Origin: Siphonodentalium dalli
Lineage: Eukaryota; Mollusca; Scaphopoda; Gadilida; Siphonodentaliidae
Length of the DNA stretch: 64,000 bases
Direction of reading: 5' to 3'
Assembly: GCA_032622095.1 (NCBI GenBank)
Contig: CP136067.1
Span: 76,286,705 to 76,350,704 of the forward strand
Program-made: the position numbers and the translations under genes
Shown: positions 11,958 through 24,154 of the stretch, piece by piece
Layout of the letters: the number at the start of each line of letters is the position of its first letter
How positions within the stretch are numbered: position 1 is the first letter of the stretch
The notes under the pieces: generated by a model
What the model saw: the letters and a program-made list of their open reading frames with translations, nothing else
Databases searched by the model: none
What the model was told of the DNA's origin: nothing

Positions 11958-13364
11958 CACGTTGTGTATGGTGCAACCATACCTATCAATTTAATGCATC
12001 AATCAATAAAAGTTTCGAATAAATCCAGATGTCTTTGCCAATCTGCTCGTCCGTTCATCCAGACATATGTATACACACACCAATTCACAAAATGGTTAAG
12101 ATTATCACAGGCATAGGAATCTCTTCGCTACACTCACGGGATTCGGTATCACTGTATACTAGTTGTAACCTTGTATACCGTCTTATAGTTGGATACTTGG
12201 TAGCTCAGTTGGTAATGATCATAGTATATGAGCCACATATTTGCTATGGGCACAATGGAACGTTTTGCTTATGTATATGTCAGATTCTGTTCGGGGTTGG
12301 GTTGGTTTCCACGTCACGTATTCCATGGCATTAACCATACATCAGTTATACTGACCAAAACCCGATACGTTCGCAATGTAGCCTATATGACGACTGAAAT
12401 CAATACAACCTAAATAAGACAAACTACCAGAAACACTGGATTGTATAAGTTTATCACTTCCGGGAGAACTCATTTAACTACCTCCATATTATAATTAGTT
12501 TGATGGTGCGAAATTGATCAGGTACATACTATATTTTATTTTATCCGCGACATCTTCACCATATTAAGCATTTAACGTGTTGGACACACGAACAACTGAA
12601 GATCACAATCTTGCTTATTGCTAACCCGGACATACCGATAAGTGGGGTGCGTTTTAGTTTCTAAAATTATGTCTCTCGGTACATAGGTGTGTTGGTCAAA
12701 GCGAACCATTAACCGATCGAGCTAACATCTCTGAGAGATCTAGGCCTCAATGTAGATTCGATTCATAACCATATAACCTTTGTGCGTATACATGCAGAAA
12801 CCACATACTATCACTCACTGCGATTGATTTGATCGTGATATGTTAACAAAATAGAATATAAACATATATATGACTTTATGAGAAAAATGTATACCAGCTT
12901 TTTGACAACAAATCACGATTATATCAATTACCACGTCCAAAGGTGTTGAGTCTTCGTTTGCTCTACTTTTCGGGGTGCATAAGCAAGGCATTTTACTGAC
13001 TGCTAATTTTATATCGATCGTCACATTCACTCACAGGTCCTTCAATTCAATTGTATGGAGGTAATTTTTATCGTTTCGCGCACTTTATCGTTCCTCAAAT
13101 TTCCCCCGATCGCCTATACACTAATATGTGTATTATTCCCGCGATTTTACGTGTGTGGTATCTATTGTTTTATACTATCGCGCCGTTCAGCGCTGACGTT
13201 CGATTCCAAATAGGTGCAGTTTTGCGATCCGTGCAATGAGACAGAAAACTTGTGTATCCAGACAAGTTTTCAGTTACTTTCCGAGGAGCGGTTGTTTCCA
13301 CGCGACTTCAATTTTCTTTCTGATCATAGATGTTCCCACGTTCCTTACCCCGTGAGATTAACAA

Positions 13365-13366
<2 letters not shown>

Positions 13367-13400
<34 letters not shown>
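13367..13400. repeat. (TA)n microsatellite (right arm)
   Basis: Mirror of 9519-9545, several repeats longer. Confidence 0.95.
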
Positions 13401-13401
<1 letters not shown>

Positions 13402-16400
13402 GCATCTTACACATGACACTAACACTTAGTTTTATGGTTTAGCGGTTAGAAAGGCAATACACATCTATAACGCAAACAATCATATTGTAGTTTAGTAGTT
13501 AGACGAGACAAATGTCCATTCAATAGCCATGTATATGTAGTAGGTTGAAAAGCAAACTATTGTGCGCCTCTTAATTCTTGTGCAAATCTCGATTTGAGAC
13601 CCCGTTACGACCAGCCTCTATGTAATTTCTGGAGGAACGTTCTGATGGACTAGAACATGAAGCAGGAACAGCAATCACAAGTGCCACAAACGGTTGATCA
13701 ATTGATTGATGTCGTGTTTATACGGAACTGCTGCGTGCTTTGTGCAAACTCCAAACTTGGATGTCTATTATAATTGTATTGCCGGATATAATAGCGCGAA
13801 CATTCGACGTACAACGCTAAGTTGGTTGACTTCGCGTTTATCATATTATGAAACTGTATTGTCTCACCACCTGCTCCATTTACCAACAATTTAACGCTCA
13901 AGATCCACGTCGAATTATGAGATAATCTGAACATCATGTGGTTTTGTATGTGATTTTGGGTGGATAAATCAATCTCATTCTCGGATGTCTTGTTAACTAT
14001 ACTCTTGTAAGATAACGGTATGTTGAATTATGGCACAATTAAACTTCACCAAGATACGCGGAACCTAGTCAGTAATGCAACCTGGGGAACCAGACTATAT
14101 CATCCGGGTTATTGCGCTTGTTATACGAGTTTGAAGTATCTAAAGAATCTTCTAAACCAGTGTTTTATACAATGACAATGTGAACTCAAGTTAAGACAAA
14201 CATCTCATTCCGTTTGTTTTGATGAATCGACAATTCTTAAGACATTTGAACAACTTGTACCAATTACTAAGTAGGCAGTTTAGTGCATGGTCGTTTCAAT
14301 TCACGCATGGACTTTCCAAAAAAACAAGTATATGTTCCGGGTGATAACTGTTGTATCTATCGTATAATGATATTGAAATTACGTAGTTTGACGCATTCGT
14401 ATTGGTTATAGTCGTTCTAGATAATAGAACGTCTGAATAACTACGCAGGTCCCCGGAATTATGGACTGGATCCAGTGGACAACAGTGCAAACTAGATATA
14501 TCTTTATTTCCTCCAATATTGAAGAGTTATACATATAATACGAAACATTGAACACAAAAACCATCACCTTAGAAAATTAAGGAGACAACAAAAGGAAAGA
14601 AACATATAATGAGTTGATAATAAGAGTACAGCTACAACCGAGGAGATAAAAAGAAAACTAAAGACAATACCTGAACACGCAGCTCTCACACCAACACCCT
14701 TCCACGATGAATCGAATAACGTCGTAAAGATGATGTAATAGTAATAAAAAGAATCGTTGTTGGCTACGTTCGATGTGAACCATGACGAAACTTGCATATC
14801 GAAATGTATTAAATGCTTATCGGATATCATAATAGTGGAATATGTATTTGAGTTTAGGAATTTTACAGATTCCAGTCGAAAGTTCAAATATGGGTCTATA
14901 CTATCAAGGACCGGGATAGAATATCCAGGTAAATTGTCACGGACTGTTTACGGTTCAGTTCAACAGCTCTTTGACAGATTCTTACAGCTTTATATATATC
15001 ACATGATCTTTTTCGGTTCGATTAAATTAGATATGGAATAAATATCGATGCCGTGCGTGCTTTCTGGATATTTACCGGGGGACATATTAACACCTTTCGT
15101 AATACACGTGAGAAAGTCTCTATTTGTGATATGTTAAGATGAGAGATTTAAACGATATAAATCCACGTTAAATAATACCCCAAAATAGCTGCAAGGTACC
15201 ATGGACTATGGTTTACCCACATTGAACATATGACCTTTCTGCTTGATATTATTTTTAAATATTTCCGACATTTAACTATATCAACCTGTACCAAATTCAA
15301 TTAATATTATTATAAATCGGATTTAACTCATTTAAAATTATTTCAAATTTTTTAACTCGGGAAAATACTGCTTAAATATAGAATAAGTGAGGACAAGGAC
15401 TGGACACTATATTATAACTGCATGTATACTACGATCATAATCTAGGTCAATTGGGGAGTGGTGATAGTGTCAAACAGCATCATTATGCAATTATGGTCAA
15501 GTTACACAGTGACCACACATAAATAGCTAGGATTATTCACATGCACGTATAATTGTGTTAATTATGGTATTGCTATGGAGAATATTCACATTGTTTTGCG
15601 GCGACAAACGCAAACGTTGATAGTCATATGTTCACCTTATAGCACAACGTGTAAACAATATTGGATCGGTGATAACAAGCTGCTCAAACTTTGACCACGG
15701 GTAGACTTAATTGATTTGAATCAAAATATGACATTTCCACGCAGACAAATCCCATTTTCCCCGTTGACTGCACAGCGCTAATCGACCATTAGCTTATTAG
15801 AAGCTTAGATAATTCCTCTTCCGTGTGCTACACGTTGGACACAAAACTTGAACTTCTTACATTCTGTTCCACGAGACATACCGCTTGATTGTTTATCACA
15901 TCTCAAGTAACAATTGTGTACTTAACTTCACAGTTATTCCCCTTGAGATTTAATTCGTGTATTAAATTCCAGAATGTATATCTCATGATAGTCCGGATTG
16001 CTCGCAAACTCAATCATCTATATTTTTCTACTGATATTTAACCAATTTTAAGACCATCCACCTGCTTTCAAATATTTCATACTTACTACGAGCCCTCACC
16101 ATTTGCTTTTCCGTATACCATGTTGACCTTCATCTTATTTTCGATAACACAATTGTTTATCCCTGATCTCGTATTCGTAAGCATACGTTTATTGCTTCGC
16201 TGTATCATGGAAATGAACGGATATGTCTATTTTGATGGTGTCATAGAGTTCGTGTGCGAGTGGTAATAACTTAATTGTTCATTTGATATTTACCCTATTC
16301 ATTATGATAACATCGATCGGTTGTATTCAATACACGCGAATCGATTTGCTGATTATAGTTGAGTCATGCCAATACGAAAGGCTAAATGAATTTTCAACTC

Positions 16401-17009
16401 AGTGAAAGTTATATCAGCGTTACTACACCGATGGGATCGGAATATTAACTATATAAACAAAATATTGGTCAACATTAAATGAAGTCGGTAAACTCACACA
16501 GTCAATGCAGTAATAGTACTTTCATTTCGCTTGAATGGATTTTTTCACGTTTGTCAATGGAACTTCGATCGCATGTATATTCATTACTTTAATCAGGTTG
16601 TATACATTGGAAAGATGATTTTCTGTATGTGTACTGTATTAAACTCGACCTCTATAACTTGTTTAACATAAAGCTTTTATGCTATTGATCAATATTAATT
16701 GGTGTAGATTGATTTTATTGAATTTACCCAAACACGATAGACTATTAATACCAATTTAACATCTTATCTGGGACCTCGACTTATGTGTGCTAGATTGCAA
16801 ATAATTGAATATATACTAATTAAACCGGTTTCTGTAGATTTTTAACATATTTGCAGGGGTGTCGGAGAATTGGGTAATGAAGGTATTTAGGAAATAGTTG
16901 ATTCCGCTATTAGATATTGATTTTAATACGAAACCTATTGCATTGATCGAAATAGAACGTCTTTAATAGTGCATTGGTGATAATTTATATCTATTAAATA
17001 TAAGAATGA

Positions 17010-17625
17010 CAATAAGGTCTATTAGTTTGATAACGATAATCATTGATCGTGGGAAATAGTCTATTGGTTTGAAATATGTCTATTGATTTTACAATAAGTT
17101 ATTAGTTTTACAATAAGGTCTATTAATTGTACAATAATTTATTAGTTTTACAATAAGTTAATTATGGTTTTAGATATTAGTTTTACAATAAGGTCTATTC
17201 ATTTTACAATAAGTTAATTATGGTTTTAGTTATTAGTTATACAACAAGTTACTAGTTTTTCATTAAGGTCTATTAATTTTACAATAAGGTCTATTAATTT
17301 TGCAATAAGTTATTAGTTTTACTATAAGGTCAATTAATTTTACAATAGGATATTAGTTTTACAATAAGTTAATTATGGTTTTAGTTATTAGTTATACAAT
17401 AAGCTACTAGTTTTACAAAAAGGTCTATAAATTTTACAATAAGTTATTAGTTTTACAATAAGGTCTATTAATTTTACCATAAGTTATTAGTTTTACAATA
17501 AGTTAATTATGGTTTTAGTTATTAGTTATACAATAAGTTACTAGTTTTACAATAAGGTCGATTAGTTTGATAACGATAATCACTGATCGTGGGAAATCGT
17601 CTATTGGTTTGAAATATGTCTATTG
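17010..17625. repeat. AT-rich degenerate tandem array (right arm)
   Basis: Mirror of the left-arm array at 5296-5909, with the same bounding direct repeats (ATAACGATAATCA ... GTGGGAAAT). Arm-to-arm similarity is far higher than unit-to-unit similarity, so the array diversified before the palindrome formed. Confidence 0.9.
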
Positions 17626-18497
17626 ATTAAGAAAATATGGCTCTTGAAACGGAATATACGTTTATTGAATATGAGCGAAGCTGTATTAATTGTTTGTTAT
17701 TAGATATTAGTTGAACAATGAATGCTATTAAATTAAATTGAACATTAATTTTGCATCGGTCAACATTGATTATGAATCTATATCTGTTAACACGGAATTG
17801 TCTCTTATTGAATCAAAGAACGACTATTGGTTTGAAAATGGAGACTATTGGTTTGAAATAGATTGTAGTTGTATTCACAAACCACCATTAACTTTTATTT
17901 CATGTAATTTCCGACCGAATGACCGCCCATAGATACACACATCACGGGTTCGTGCATCAATTTGTATTGGAGTTACAGCCCTTTTGTCCTCAGAAATTTG
18001 TGAATTATGTGCCGGTATAAACATATAACCAAGATATTTTGATTGTTATCTAGTACCTCATCTGTTATTGAGAGTGGACCGCTAGTGCTAGCGTCACTAA
18101 ATTTACATTAGTGAGCATCATTTCGCGCATATCCGTTACCAACGCAGATAAGTATCTCCTCATCATTTATTTGTAAAATTTCAGTGTTTAATATGATTTG
18201 CATTTTATTTCACCAGTTTTTTTACTCATCACGTGGGGTATATAGGTCTGATTAGAATGGAACTTATTTTCAGAGATTGAATTAATTAAACTAGACCTGA
18301 CCTTTCCATAAACTCTTAAGCACACTATAGACGTACCTATAGGTCTGACTAAATATACAGGTTGAGATTAGAAGAACTGTTCTTTGATTAATACCAACTT
18401 CTGATTTGGACTATAATTTCGAGGCATTACCTTGTGTTTGACTTACTAATTCATTCAATTTATTACATAGTTTGTAATCGAGACTTCAGAGGTCACT

Positions 18498-18502
18498 CGA
18501 AC
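18498..18502. other. Empty target site of the LTR element
   Basis: CGAAC (reverse complement of GTTCG) appears once here, in flanking sequence identical to that around the left-arm insertion. It represents the pre-insertion site. Confidence 0.93.
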
Positions 18503-19725
18503 AGCCCTTCATATTCCAGTGGAATTACATGTAAATAAATCAGTACAACTTCTCTATTTTCGTTTGTGTCAAATGCCATTATGTGATTTACATTTTATAT
18601 TCTTATACACATATATTTTATACTCGTTATAACGGGATCTGATTGGATCGGTTTTCATCATCTGAGTAGTCTATCGGTATGTGCAGGTGTGATCAGATAG
18701 CTTAGTTAAGATATCTGTGGGTTGTAGACATTTTACAACATATTAAGCGTGCACATAATTCAGTTGTATAGATTTCAAATTTTGGTTCTGCTGTTTTCAC
18801 CATCTTGTCTGTTATTTGATTCTGCAGATATGCTGTACAAACACAGATACATATCTCCATTTTGTTACTCTGTTGTATGAATTGGGAAGGTACTGATTCG
18901 ATTTGGTTCTCAGAATGCTAGATTGTGGCTATTTTGGGGAAATGATACCATTGTTGAGCATATAAAAGGAATTTCAGAATTGGAGTGCATTATATTACGA
19001 GCTTCTATGAATAAGTATTCTAAATGTATGAACTGTGTGCGTAGAAATATATTTAATTATATATTTCATGTTCTCCATCTCTGTGTACCTTGTATTGGAT
19101 TAGGCTGGACCACCCCCTGTTGAAGAACTATTCATTCAGACTATATATTAATTCAATTATGAGATCCATGTGTATAAGCTCTGGTTGGTACCACTTGCTG
19201 TGGGTGAAATTTCAAAAGTTGTATTGATTCGGTCCTATACAATCAGATATTCCACGGTTAACTTGATCCAATTGTTGTATATTTGAACAGAATTAGATAT
19301 GTTTTGTAAGAAGAGCATTTAATTAATCTACCTTACACATATTGATTATTGTTTATTCCACCAATCAAAATAAACATATTTTATACTGTTGTATTGACTT
19401 ATTAGTGGTGATATTCCTTGTGCTTTGCACTTTATACACAAATACTCGGCGTGATTAGAACGCTCTTTATTATATACAGGTGAATTTAAAGTTGTCTAAA
19501 GGTTTCAAGACATGAATAATTTAAATACTCCCACCATATTCAATTAGTCTAGACATTCTGCAATACATTGCATAGAAATTTAAGAATTATCAACAATTAC
19601 ATATACATATAACTTGTATAGGCAAATGTTTTTGCCTGGGCTAATTAATGTTTATAGTGCCCAGTCCCTAATAATAAAGAGCGTTCCATCACTCTGGGTC
19701 TGCTTAGGGACTGTAATAACATTGT

Positions 19726-19803
19726 TAGTTTCTCGGTGGGTGGAACGACGACGCAAGGGGTTAATTTTACGGGAAATAGAACCCCCCCCCCCACGTCTAG
19801 AAG
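19726..19803. mobile_element. SINE-body remnant (right arm)
   Basis: Mirror image of 781-858. It reads TGGAACGACGACGCAAGGGG, then a TTAATTTTACGGGAAAT core and a run of Cs. It is similar to the SINE body near 21000-21050. Confidence 0.4.
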
Positions 19804-20583
19804 TCTCTAGCTCATTGAAAGGGTCTGGTATGTACTATTATGATCACCCTCCCTACACCAAGGTTCAAAGCATCTCCACCTTTTCTGGACGGTTTATTAC
19901 TGTGTACTATACGTGTCTCTTTGTGAAGGTCGAAACTATATTGCATTTAATATTTAGTCAAGTACTACCACTAATGACATTATACTTTGCCTTGCCTCGA
20001 ATTTCATTAATAGGCGGACAATTACATGGCTGGACTTTTTTGTCTGGTAAATTATTATAATATTTGGTTTTCCAATAATAAAGAGCGTTCAATGATTGGG
20101 ATATATGCAGGGACTATAATAACGTCCTTATCTTTGATTCGTGTACATTCCGCAGATATTTATTCTCATCGGAAATGTCTTCTCTCTCTGTATAAGTCTC
20201 CGACCTATTTTCTATAGTTTGGGCTATACGGGTTAATTGGGGACTAACTTAATTTGTTGTTTATCCTTCTTGACCTTATATTTGTCAGTTCATTAGAGGG
20301 TTTCAATTGTTACTCGAGGGAATTGGCACAGTTGGATAAACATCATGTACATATCTTAAACTTCCCTGACTGTTCACGTACGACTCAGGTTCAATTTTTT
20401 ATTACTGACAAAATAGCATTTTCGGAGTTTAGCAGGTTTGTCACGCCCCGTTGCAAAACACGCATCCTTTTGCTAAGCTCTCCCGCGTTCACCTCTCGTT
20501 TATAAACTGTAACGATTTCTAATCTTATTTCCTTTTATATGTCACGTATTTGACCCGGACCCTTCACGGGGTTATTTTGAATT

Positions 20584-20984
20584 TTAACTGCTTGCAAACA
20601 CGATTCATGCTAGCTATACATATACATATAGTTGCTATGGGATACATTCCGATTACAGGGTTGTTGGTGATCTATATTTTGCGGGTGATTGGTTATGGGT
20701 AAGTTATATTTAGCAAATAGTGTTGTCGTTGTTGAGTATTCGCGTCTGATATTCGATTATATTGCATCTCTGGAATATTTGGTACATGCAGCCATTCGTC
20801 TGTCCGTCCGTACACATATTTGCTTCAGATAGTGTTATCGGTATTTATTATAGTGGAGACCACCACTTGGGATACATATATCCGCATTGTATGGTAGCCG
20901 ATTTTTTCCCACGCCTGTCTGCTATTACTTTGTTTGGCATTTGAATTCATCTACGTGTTTGTTTTGTTAGGGTTTATCGTCATT
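20584..20984. other. Unassigned sequence right of the palindrome
   Basis: About 400 bp without a gene. The matching left-side sequence is outside the window, so whether the palindrome continues cannot be judged. Confidence 0.4.
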
Positions 20985-21205
20985 CTTGCCGCTAGGGTGG
21001 AGGAAAGACCACGCATAGGCTTAATTTCACCGGGAAATCGTTCCACTGCGTGTAGAGACCACCGAAAAGCAACTGACAAACTTGACCATATACACGATTC
21101 AGGTCACCCTCGCTATCACGGGGTTCGAACCACCTTCGTCAGCGCTGGAGGGTCTGTGACGGTGTAATACACCTGACACTCTACCGAGTGAACAACCGAG
21201 CCCCC
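20985..21205 (-). mobile_element. tRNA-derived SINE
   Basis: On the minus strand it begins GGGGCTCGGTTGTTCACTCG and carries an A-box-like stretch (TTCACTCGGTAGAGTG) and a B box (GGTTCGAACCC, plus-strand 21121-21131), as in tRNA-headed SINEs. A tRNA-unrelated body follows (to about 20985), whose core CACCGGGAAATCGTTCCACT resembles the SINE-like core in both palindrome arms. The A/B spacing is wider than in a normal tRNA and no cloverleaf is intact, so this is a SINE, not a tRNA gene. The family name is not known to me. Confidence 0.7.
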
Positions 21206-21439
21206 TTTAATTATAGGAAAAGTTATTCAAACACAATAGTTTAGGTTGTATAGAAATTGAGATTTATTTTTAAATAATATAGTTCCTCCGTATTTTCACG
21301 ATTTTGAAATATCACTCGTTGTTAGGTTGTCTGTCACACATCACAATGTTCCTGTCATACATCTCTTTAAGGTGTGACGTCACCAGTCAGGTAAGTTCTA
21401 TATAGTGTTTTTGGAATTTCTCTTCAATTCTTGTATTGG

Positions 21440-21673
21440 TCATTCGCAGAAATAACATTTACAGTTAGGTTCAGTATCACAATATAATGCCCTAGCGAAC
21501 CATGGGTGTATCTCTTCTATTAGTAGCATAATCAATCTGGTTAATTCTGCTTTCCTCATTATATATTGTTGTGGAATTCCATAATATCGTTTAACAGCTG
21601 TCGCCAAAATAGTTCTACCTGGATATATGTCTATACCGTCTGATGATGTACACGGATGTGTCCAATTATCCAT
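21440..21673 (-). CDS. Unassigned 77-codon reading frame
   Basis: A 77-residue frame with protein-like composition: MDNWTHPCTSSDG start, then PGRTILATAVKRYYGIPQ, and a cysteine-rich end (CDTEPNCKCYFCE). No family recognised. It follows the frame at 21689-21895 on the same strand with a 15-bp gap, which could suggest an old element with small genes. It may also be chance. Confidence 0.22.
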   Translation of the reverse strand: MDNWTHPCTSSDGIDIYPGRTILATAVKRYYGIPQQYIMRKAELTRLIMLLIEEIHPWFARALYCDTEPNCKCYFCE

Positions 21674-21688
21674 TGAGATTTATAAAGT

Positions 21689-21895
21689 TTAAATATTTTG
21701 GTTTGAACTGTTAGTGGTTTTAATATATACGTAGATATATATAGATGTACCGGACTTAATATATTTATTACTGTACTGACCCACTTTGATAAATATAGGG
21801 TTTTTCAGTTCGTTTCCTTGTTTGGAGAGATCACATCTTATAGAAAATACGGGGTTTTTCAGTTCATTTCCTTGTTTGGTGATATCAAAGCACAT
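21689..21895 (-). CDS. Unassigned reading frame with an internal repeat
   Basis: Begins at the ATG ending at 21895. The peptide has two copies of KQGNELKNP, reflecting a direct DNA repeat (21797-21829 and 21855-21887). The last third is low complexity. Function unknown; coding status doubtful. Confidence 0.18.
   Translation of the reverse strand: MCFDITKQGNELKNPVFSIRCDLSKQGNELKNPIFIKVGQYSNKYIKSGTSIYIYVYIKTTNSSNQNI
21797..21887. repeat. Two-copy direct repeat, 58-bp spacing
   Basis: TTTTTCAGTTCGTTTCCTTG and TTTTTCAGTTCATTTCCTTG, each followed by TTTGG and GATATCA/GAGATCA. The spacing is about 58 bp. Next to it (21902-22010) are further short echoes: GAGGTGTGAAA twice and CCTTTGAT three times. 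Confidence 0.75.
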
Positions 21896-22010
21896 TTTCA
21901 CAGTGAGGTGTGAAAGTGGAATACTGAGGTGTGAAATGTGAATCCTTTGATCTTTTGAGGAATTCCTTTGATATTGAAAGTGGAATATTGAAAACCCTTT
22001 GATCTTAACA

Positions 22011-22766
22011 AAGGATTTTTACTCCAATATCCTTCCTCACACTACTACTTGCATCATTCTCGCTATCTGTAAAATGTCTATGAACAATGGCTGCATGTGC
22101 CATGCACTCTTAGCTTTGATCCGCATTTAGAAGCATTCTGGTGTGGCGAATGAGAAACCTGCAGTAATTTATAAGCCGTAGTTCATTGTAATAATTTGAA
22201 GAATTACTTGTCTTAACAGAATTCTGAGGCGGTCCATTCATGTAACCAATATATTTTATATTATGATTTATATTTATGACTAATAATACGATCTTGGTGG
22301 CGTTACCATTTCTGACTATGGTTTTCTTGTTGCCACCTCGTGCAGGTACCCCCGGAAACAATAGCTGTCGGCAGATCGAGATGCTCCCGTATACACCCGT
22401 CAGTAAGCCCGGGGGCTCGTGCACGTTTTTGCTCAAAAAGTGGGTACTGGGCTTACTCACGAGGAACCCCCTGTGCAAAACGTCTGTTGGCGTTCAGGTG
22501 CAACCTACCATCATATTTTATACCAATACCATATATTTTTGTATTGAATACAAATTATAATGTGTTTTATTTATATTATAAAGAATTTAAAATCATATGA
22601 TAATAACCAAAAACAGTGATAGACAGTTCTTTTCATTTGGAATAATTTTGTATGAAGTTGTACATTTTGGGATTAATTTGTATACACAATAGGGCTGTAT
22701 GATGAGTTCACAAGTTAATTTAGTTACAATAATGATTAGGCCATAAAAAAAAAGATTGTATGTTTC
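22011..22766. other. Unassigned; GC-richer island at 22280-22510
   Basis: No gene named. The island around 22280-22510 (GTACCCCCGGAAACAATAGC, AAGCCCGGGGGCTCGTGCAC) is clearly richer in GC than its surroundings and has open frames on both strands, none recognisable. It may be a fragment of a mobile element or structured RNA. Both flanks return to AT-rich sequence, and the stretch ends at the gap. Confidence 0.35.
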
Positions 22767-22866
22767 NNNNNNNNNNNNNNNNNNNNNNNNNNNNNNNNNN
22801 NNNNNNNNNNNNNNNNNNNNNNNNNNNNNNNNNNNNNNNNNNNNNNNNNNNNNNNNNNNNNNNNNN
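22767..22866. other. Assembly gap (100 N)
   Basis: Exactly 100 Ns, the usual placeholder length for a gap of unknown size. Sequences on its two sides need not be neighbours at that distance. Confidence 0.99.
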
Positions 22867-23325
22867 CCTGATGATAATGCTATTCGCAGAGGGAAATACT
22901 TCAAACCATATCTTGATCTCTTAATACAATGGAAACCAGAAGCCATGTTCGTTCAGCTAGGGGCTAATGATATCACCCCTGAGCGAGACGCAGTAGATAT
23001 ATACAATGCCCTCATAGATAAAGTGGTAACACCATGCAGAGAGAACGGCATCCGCGTATTCATCGGTCAGATACTTCAGAGAGGTAGATTTAAAAACCAA
23101 CAACTGACGGCTGATATGTACATTCACCACCGCAACATCATCAACCGTTTGCTGAAGAAACGACTACAAGCAGATTGCATCCAATTTAGAACAATAAAAT
23201 ATCCGAGAGACTTTAGTCGCGAGGACGAGGTGCACCTGAGCGATCAACACCAGACCCCGACAAATCCTGGTGTCCGAAAGTATTTCTTCGAAATCAGAAA
23301 GGTGTTTCTGAGGTATTTAGGATGA
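22867..23325 (+). CDS. SGNH/GDSL-type hydrolase, 5' part lost in the gap
   Basis: About 152 codons remain after the gap, ending in a stop at 23325. The visible part has LGANDI (block III, Gly-x-Asn-Asp of SGNH hydrolases) and, near the C terminus, EDEVHLSDQ (the Asp-x-x-His catalytic block V) followed by a conserved-looking NPGVRKYF. The nucleophile block (GDS) would lie upstream, in or before the gap. Known SGNH enzymes are esterases or lipases of the flavodoxin-like fold. In invertebrates such domains also occur in LINE ORF1 proteins, and the LINE fragment just downstream makes an element origin plausible. No intron seen in the visible part. Confidence 0.65.
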   Translation, partial: PDDNAIRRGKYFKPYLDLLIQWKPEAMFVQLGANDITPERDAVDIYNALIDKVVTPCRENGIRVFIGQILQRGRFKNQQLTADMYIHHRNIINRLLKKRLQADCIQFRTIKYPRDFSREDEVHLSDQHQTPTNPGVRKYFFEIRKVFLRYLG

Positions 23326-23399
23326 TTATGTATCACGAGTTATCCATGTATAAATATTGTCATTGTTGCTTTCGTTCTATTAAAATCTTGTTAATTGTT

Positions 23400-23680
23400 A
23401 TGTCTATAGTTGTTATGTCTATGATGCGTCATCCTAATTGCCACTATCTCTTTGAATGTACATTTTATCGAGAGCCCAGAAGAAAACTATATATGATTCT
23501 CTACCCAATGGTGTCCCATCTGAGAATACTCTATTGCGGGGATCAAGGGAACTGAGTATCTGCGAAAACAAAAAATGTTTAAAGGCACGACGGCGTTCGT
23601 TGCAGAAATATCTATATTTGTTCAATTCGCCATCAGAAGGAACACAAATATATACAGTTACGCTCATATGCCAAGCATAA
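23400..23680 (+). pseudogene. LINE reverse-transcriptase C-terminal fragment
   Basis: Translated pieces show a motif common at the ends of LINE ORF2 proteins: HYLFECTFYREPRRKLY, then in another frame NGVPSENTLLRGSRELS and a terminal ENKKCLKA...LQKYL helix. A cysteine-x-x-tyrosine plus arginine-rich stretch followed by an LL-G-x-x-x-LS segment is typical there. The frame changes near 23470-23510, so the copy is broken. It lies 75 bp after the SGNH frame, so both may belong to one LINE with an esterase-type ORF1. Confidence 0.5.
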
Positions 23681-23789
23681 TCAGTGCGTAAATAGTATAT
23701 TGTAATTCAATTGAGTATTTGTCACTAAAAACAAACATTCTGATTGGCCAAGAGCGGATAACTTTAGTTTTCGATTCACCGACATCGCC

Positions 23790-23983
23790 CGCTTCAGCGT
23801 GCATCAAATCTGAATGTAGCACGGTCAAATTTCATTGGCACAGAACGAGTAGCGAAACGAGCACACCCGCGCGTTGTTGTCTATAGATACCGTTCATCGG
23901 CCGCTTCACCGTGCATCAAATCCGAATGTGGCACGGTACTATTTCTTCGGCGCAGAACGGAGTAGCAAAAAGAGCCAACCCGC
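23790..23983. repeat. Two-copy tandem duplication, ~112-bp period
   Basis: GCTTCAGCGTGCATCAAATC at 23791 and GCTTCACCGTGCATCAAATC at 23903, both followed by GAATGT-GCACGGT and GCAGAACG-AGTAGC. About 85 percent alike by eye. Confidence 0.85.
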
Positions 23984-24154
23984 CCCACAGGAAATGGTTA
24001 CGGAGCAGTGTTCCGAGTAACGCAATGAACAAACCCAACTATTCGTGCACGGTGACAACAGCAAAATGAAAGTCTCGATTCGTGTCATGAAAACGACTAA
24101 ATGAAACTTTTTATACAGTTTTTTTGCAAATTCCTTGCTAGATTGAATTACAAT

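Larger units (their letters stand above)
11469..20583 (-). repeat. Right arm of the ~20.6 kb palindrome
   Basis: Reverse complement of the left arm, running to 20583, where the sequence GTTATTTTGAATT mirrors bases 1-13. It lacks the LTR element: the site CGAAC at 18498-18502 is the empty target. Past 20583 the mate would lie outside the window, so the true outer edge is not visible here. The arm contains the same AT-rich array, microsatellites and SINE core as the left arm, in mirror order. Confidence 0.97.

Noticed and set aside
7877-15041. Mirrored small reading frames in both palindrome arms
   Set aside because: Identical pairs come from the duplication of the DNA. None has a recognisable domain, and opposite-strand overlaps are common.
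22110-22600. Overlapping frames on both strands in the GC-richer island
   Set aside because: GC content alone lengthens frames there, and no domain was recognised on either strand.
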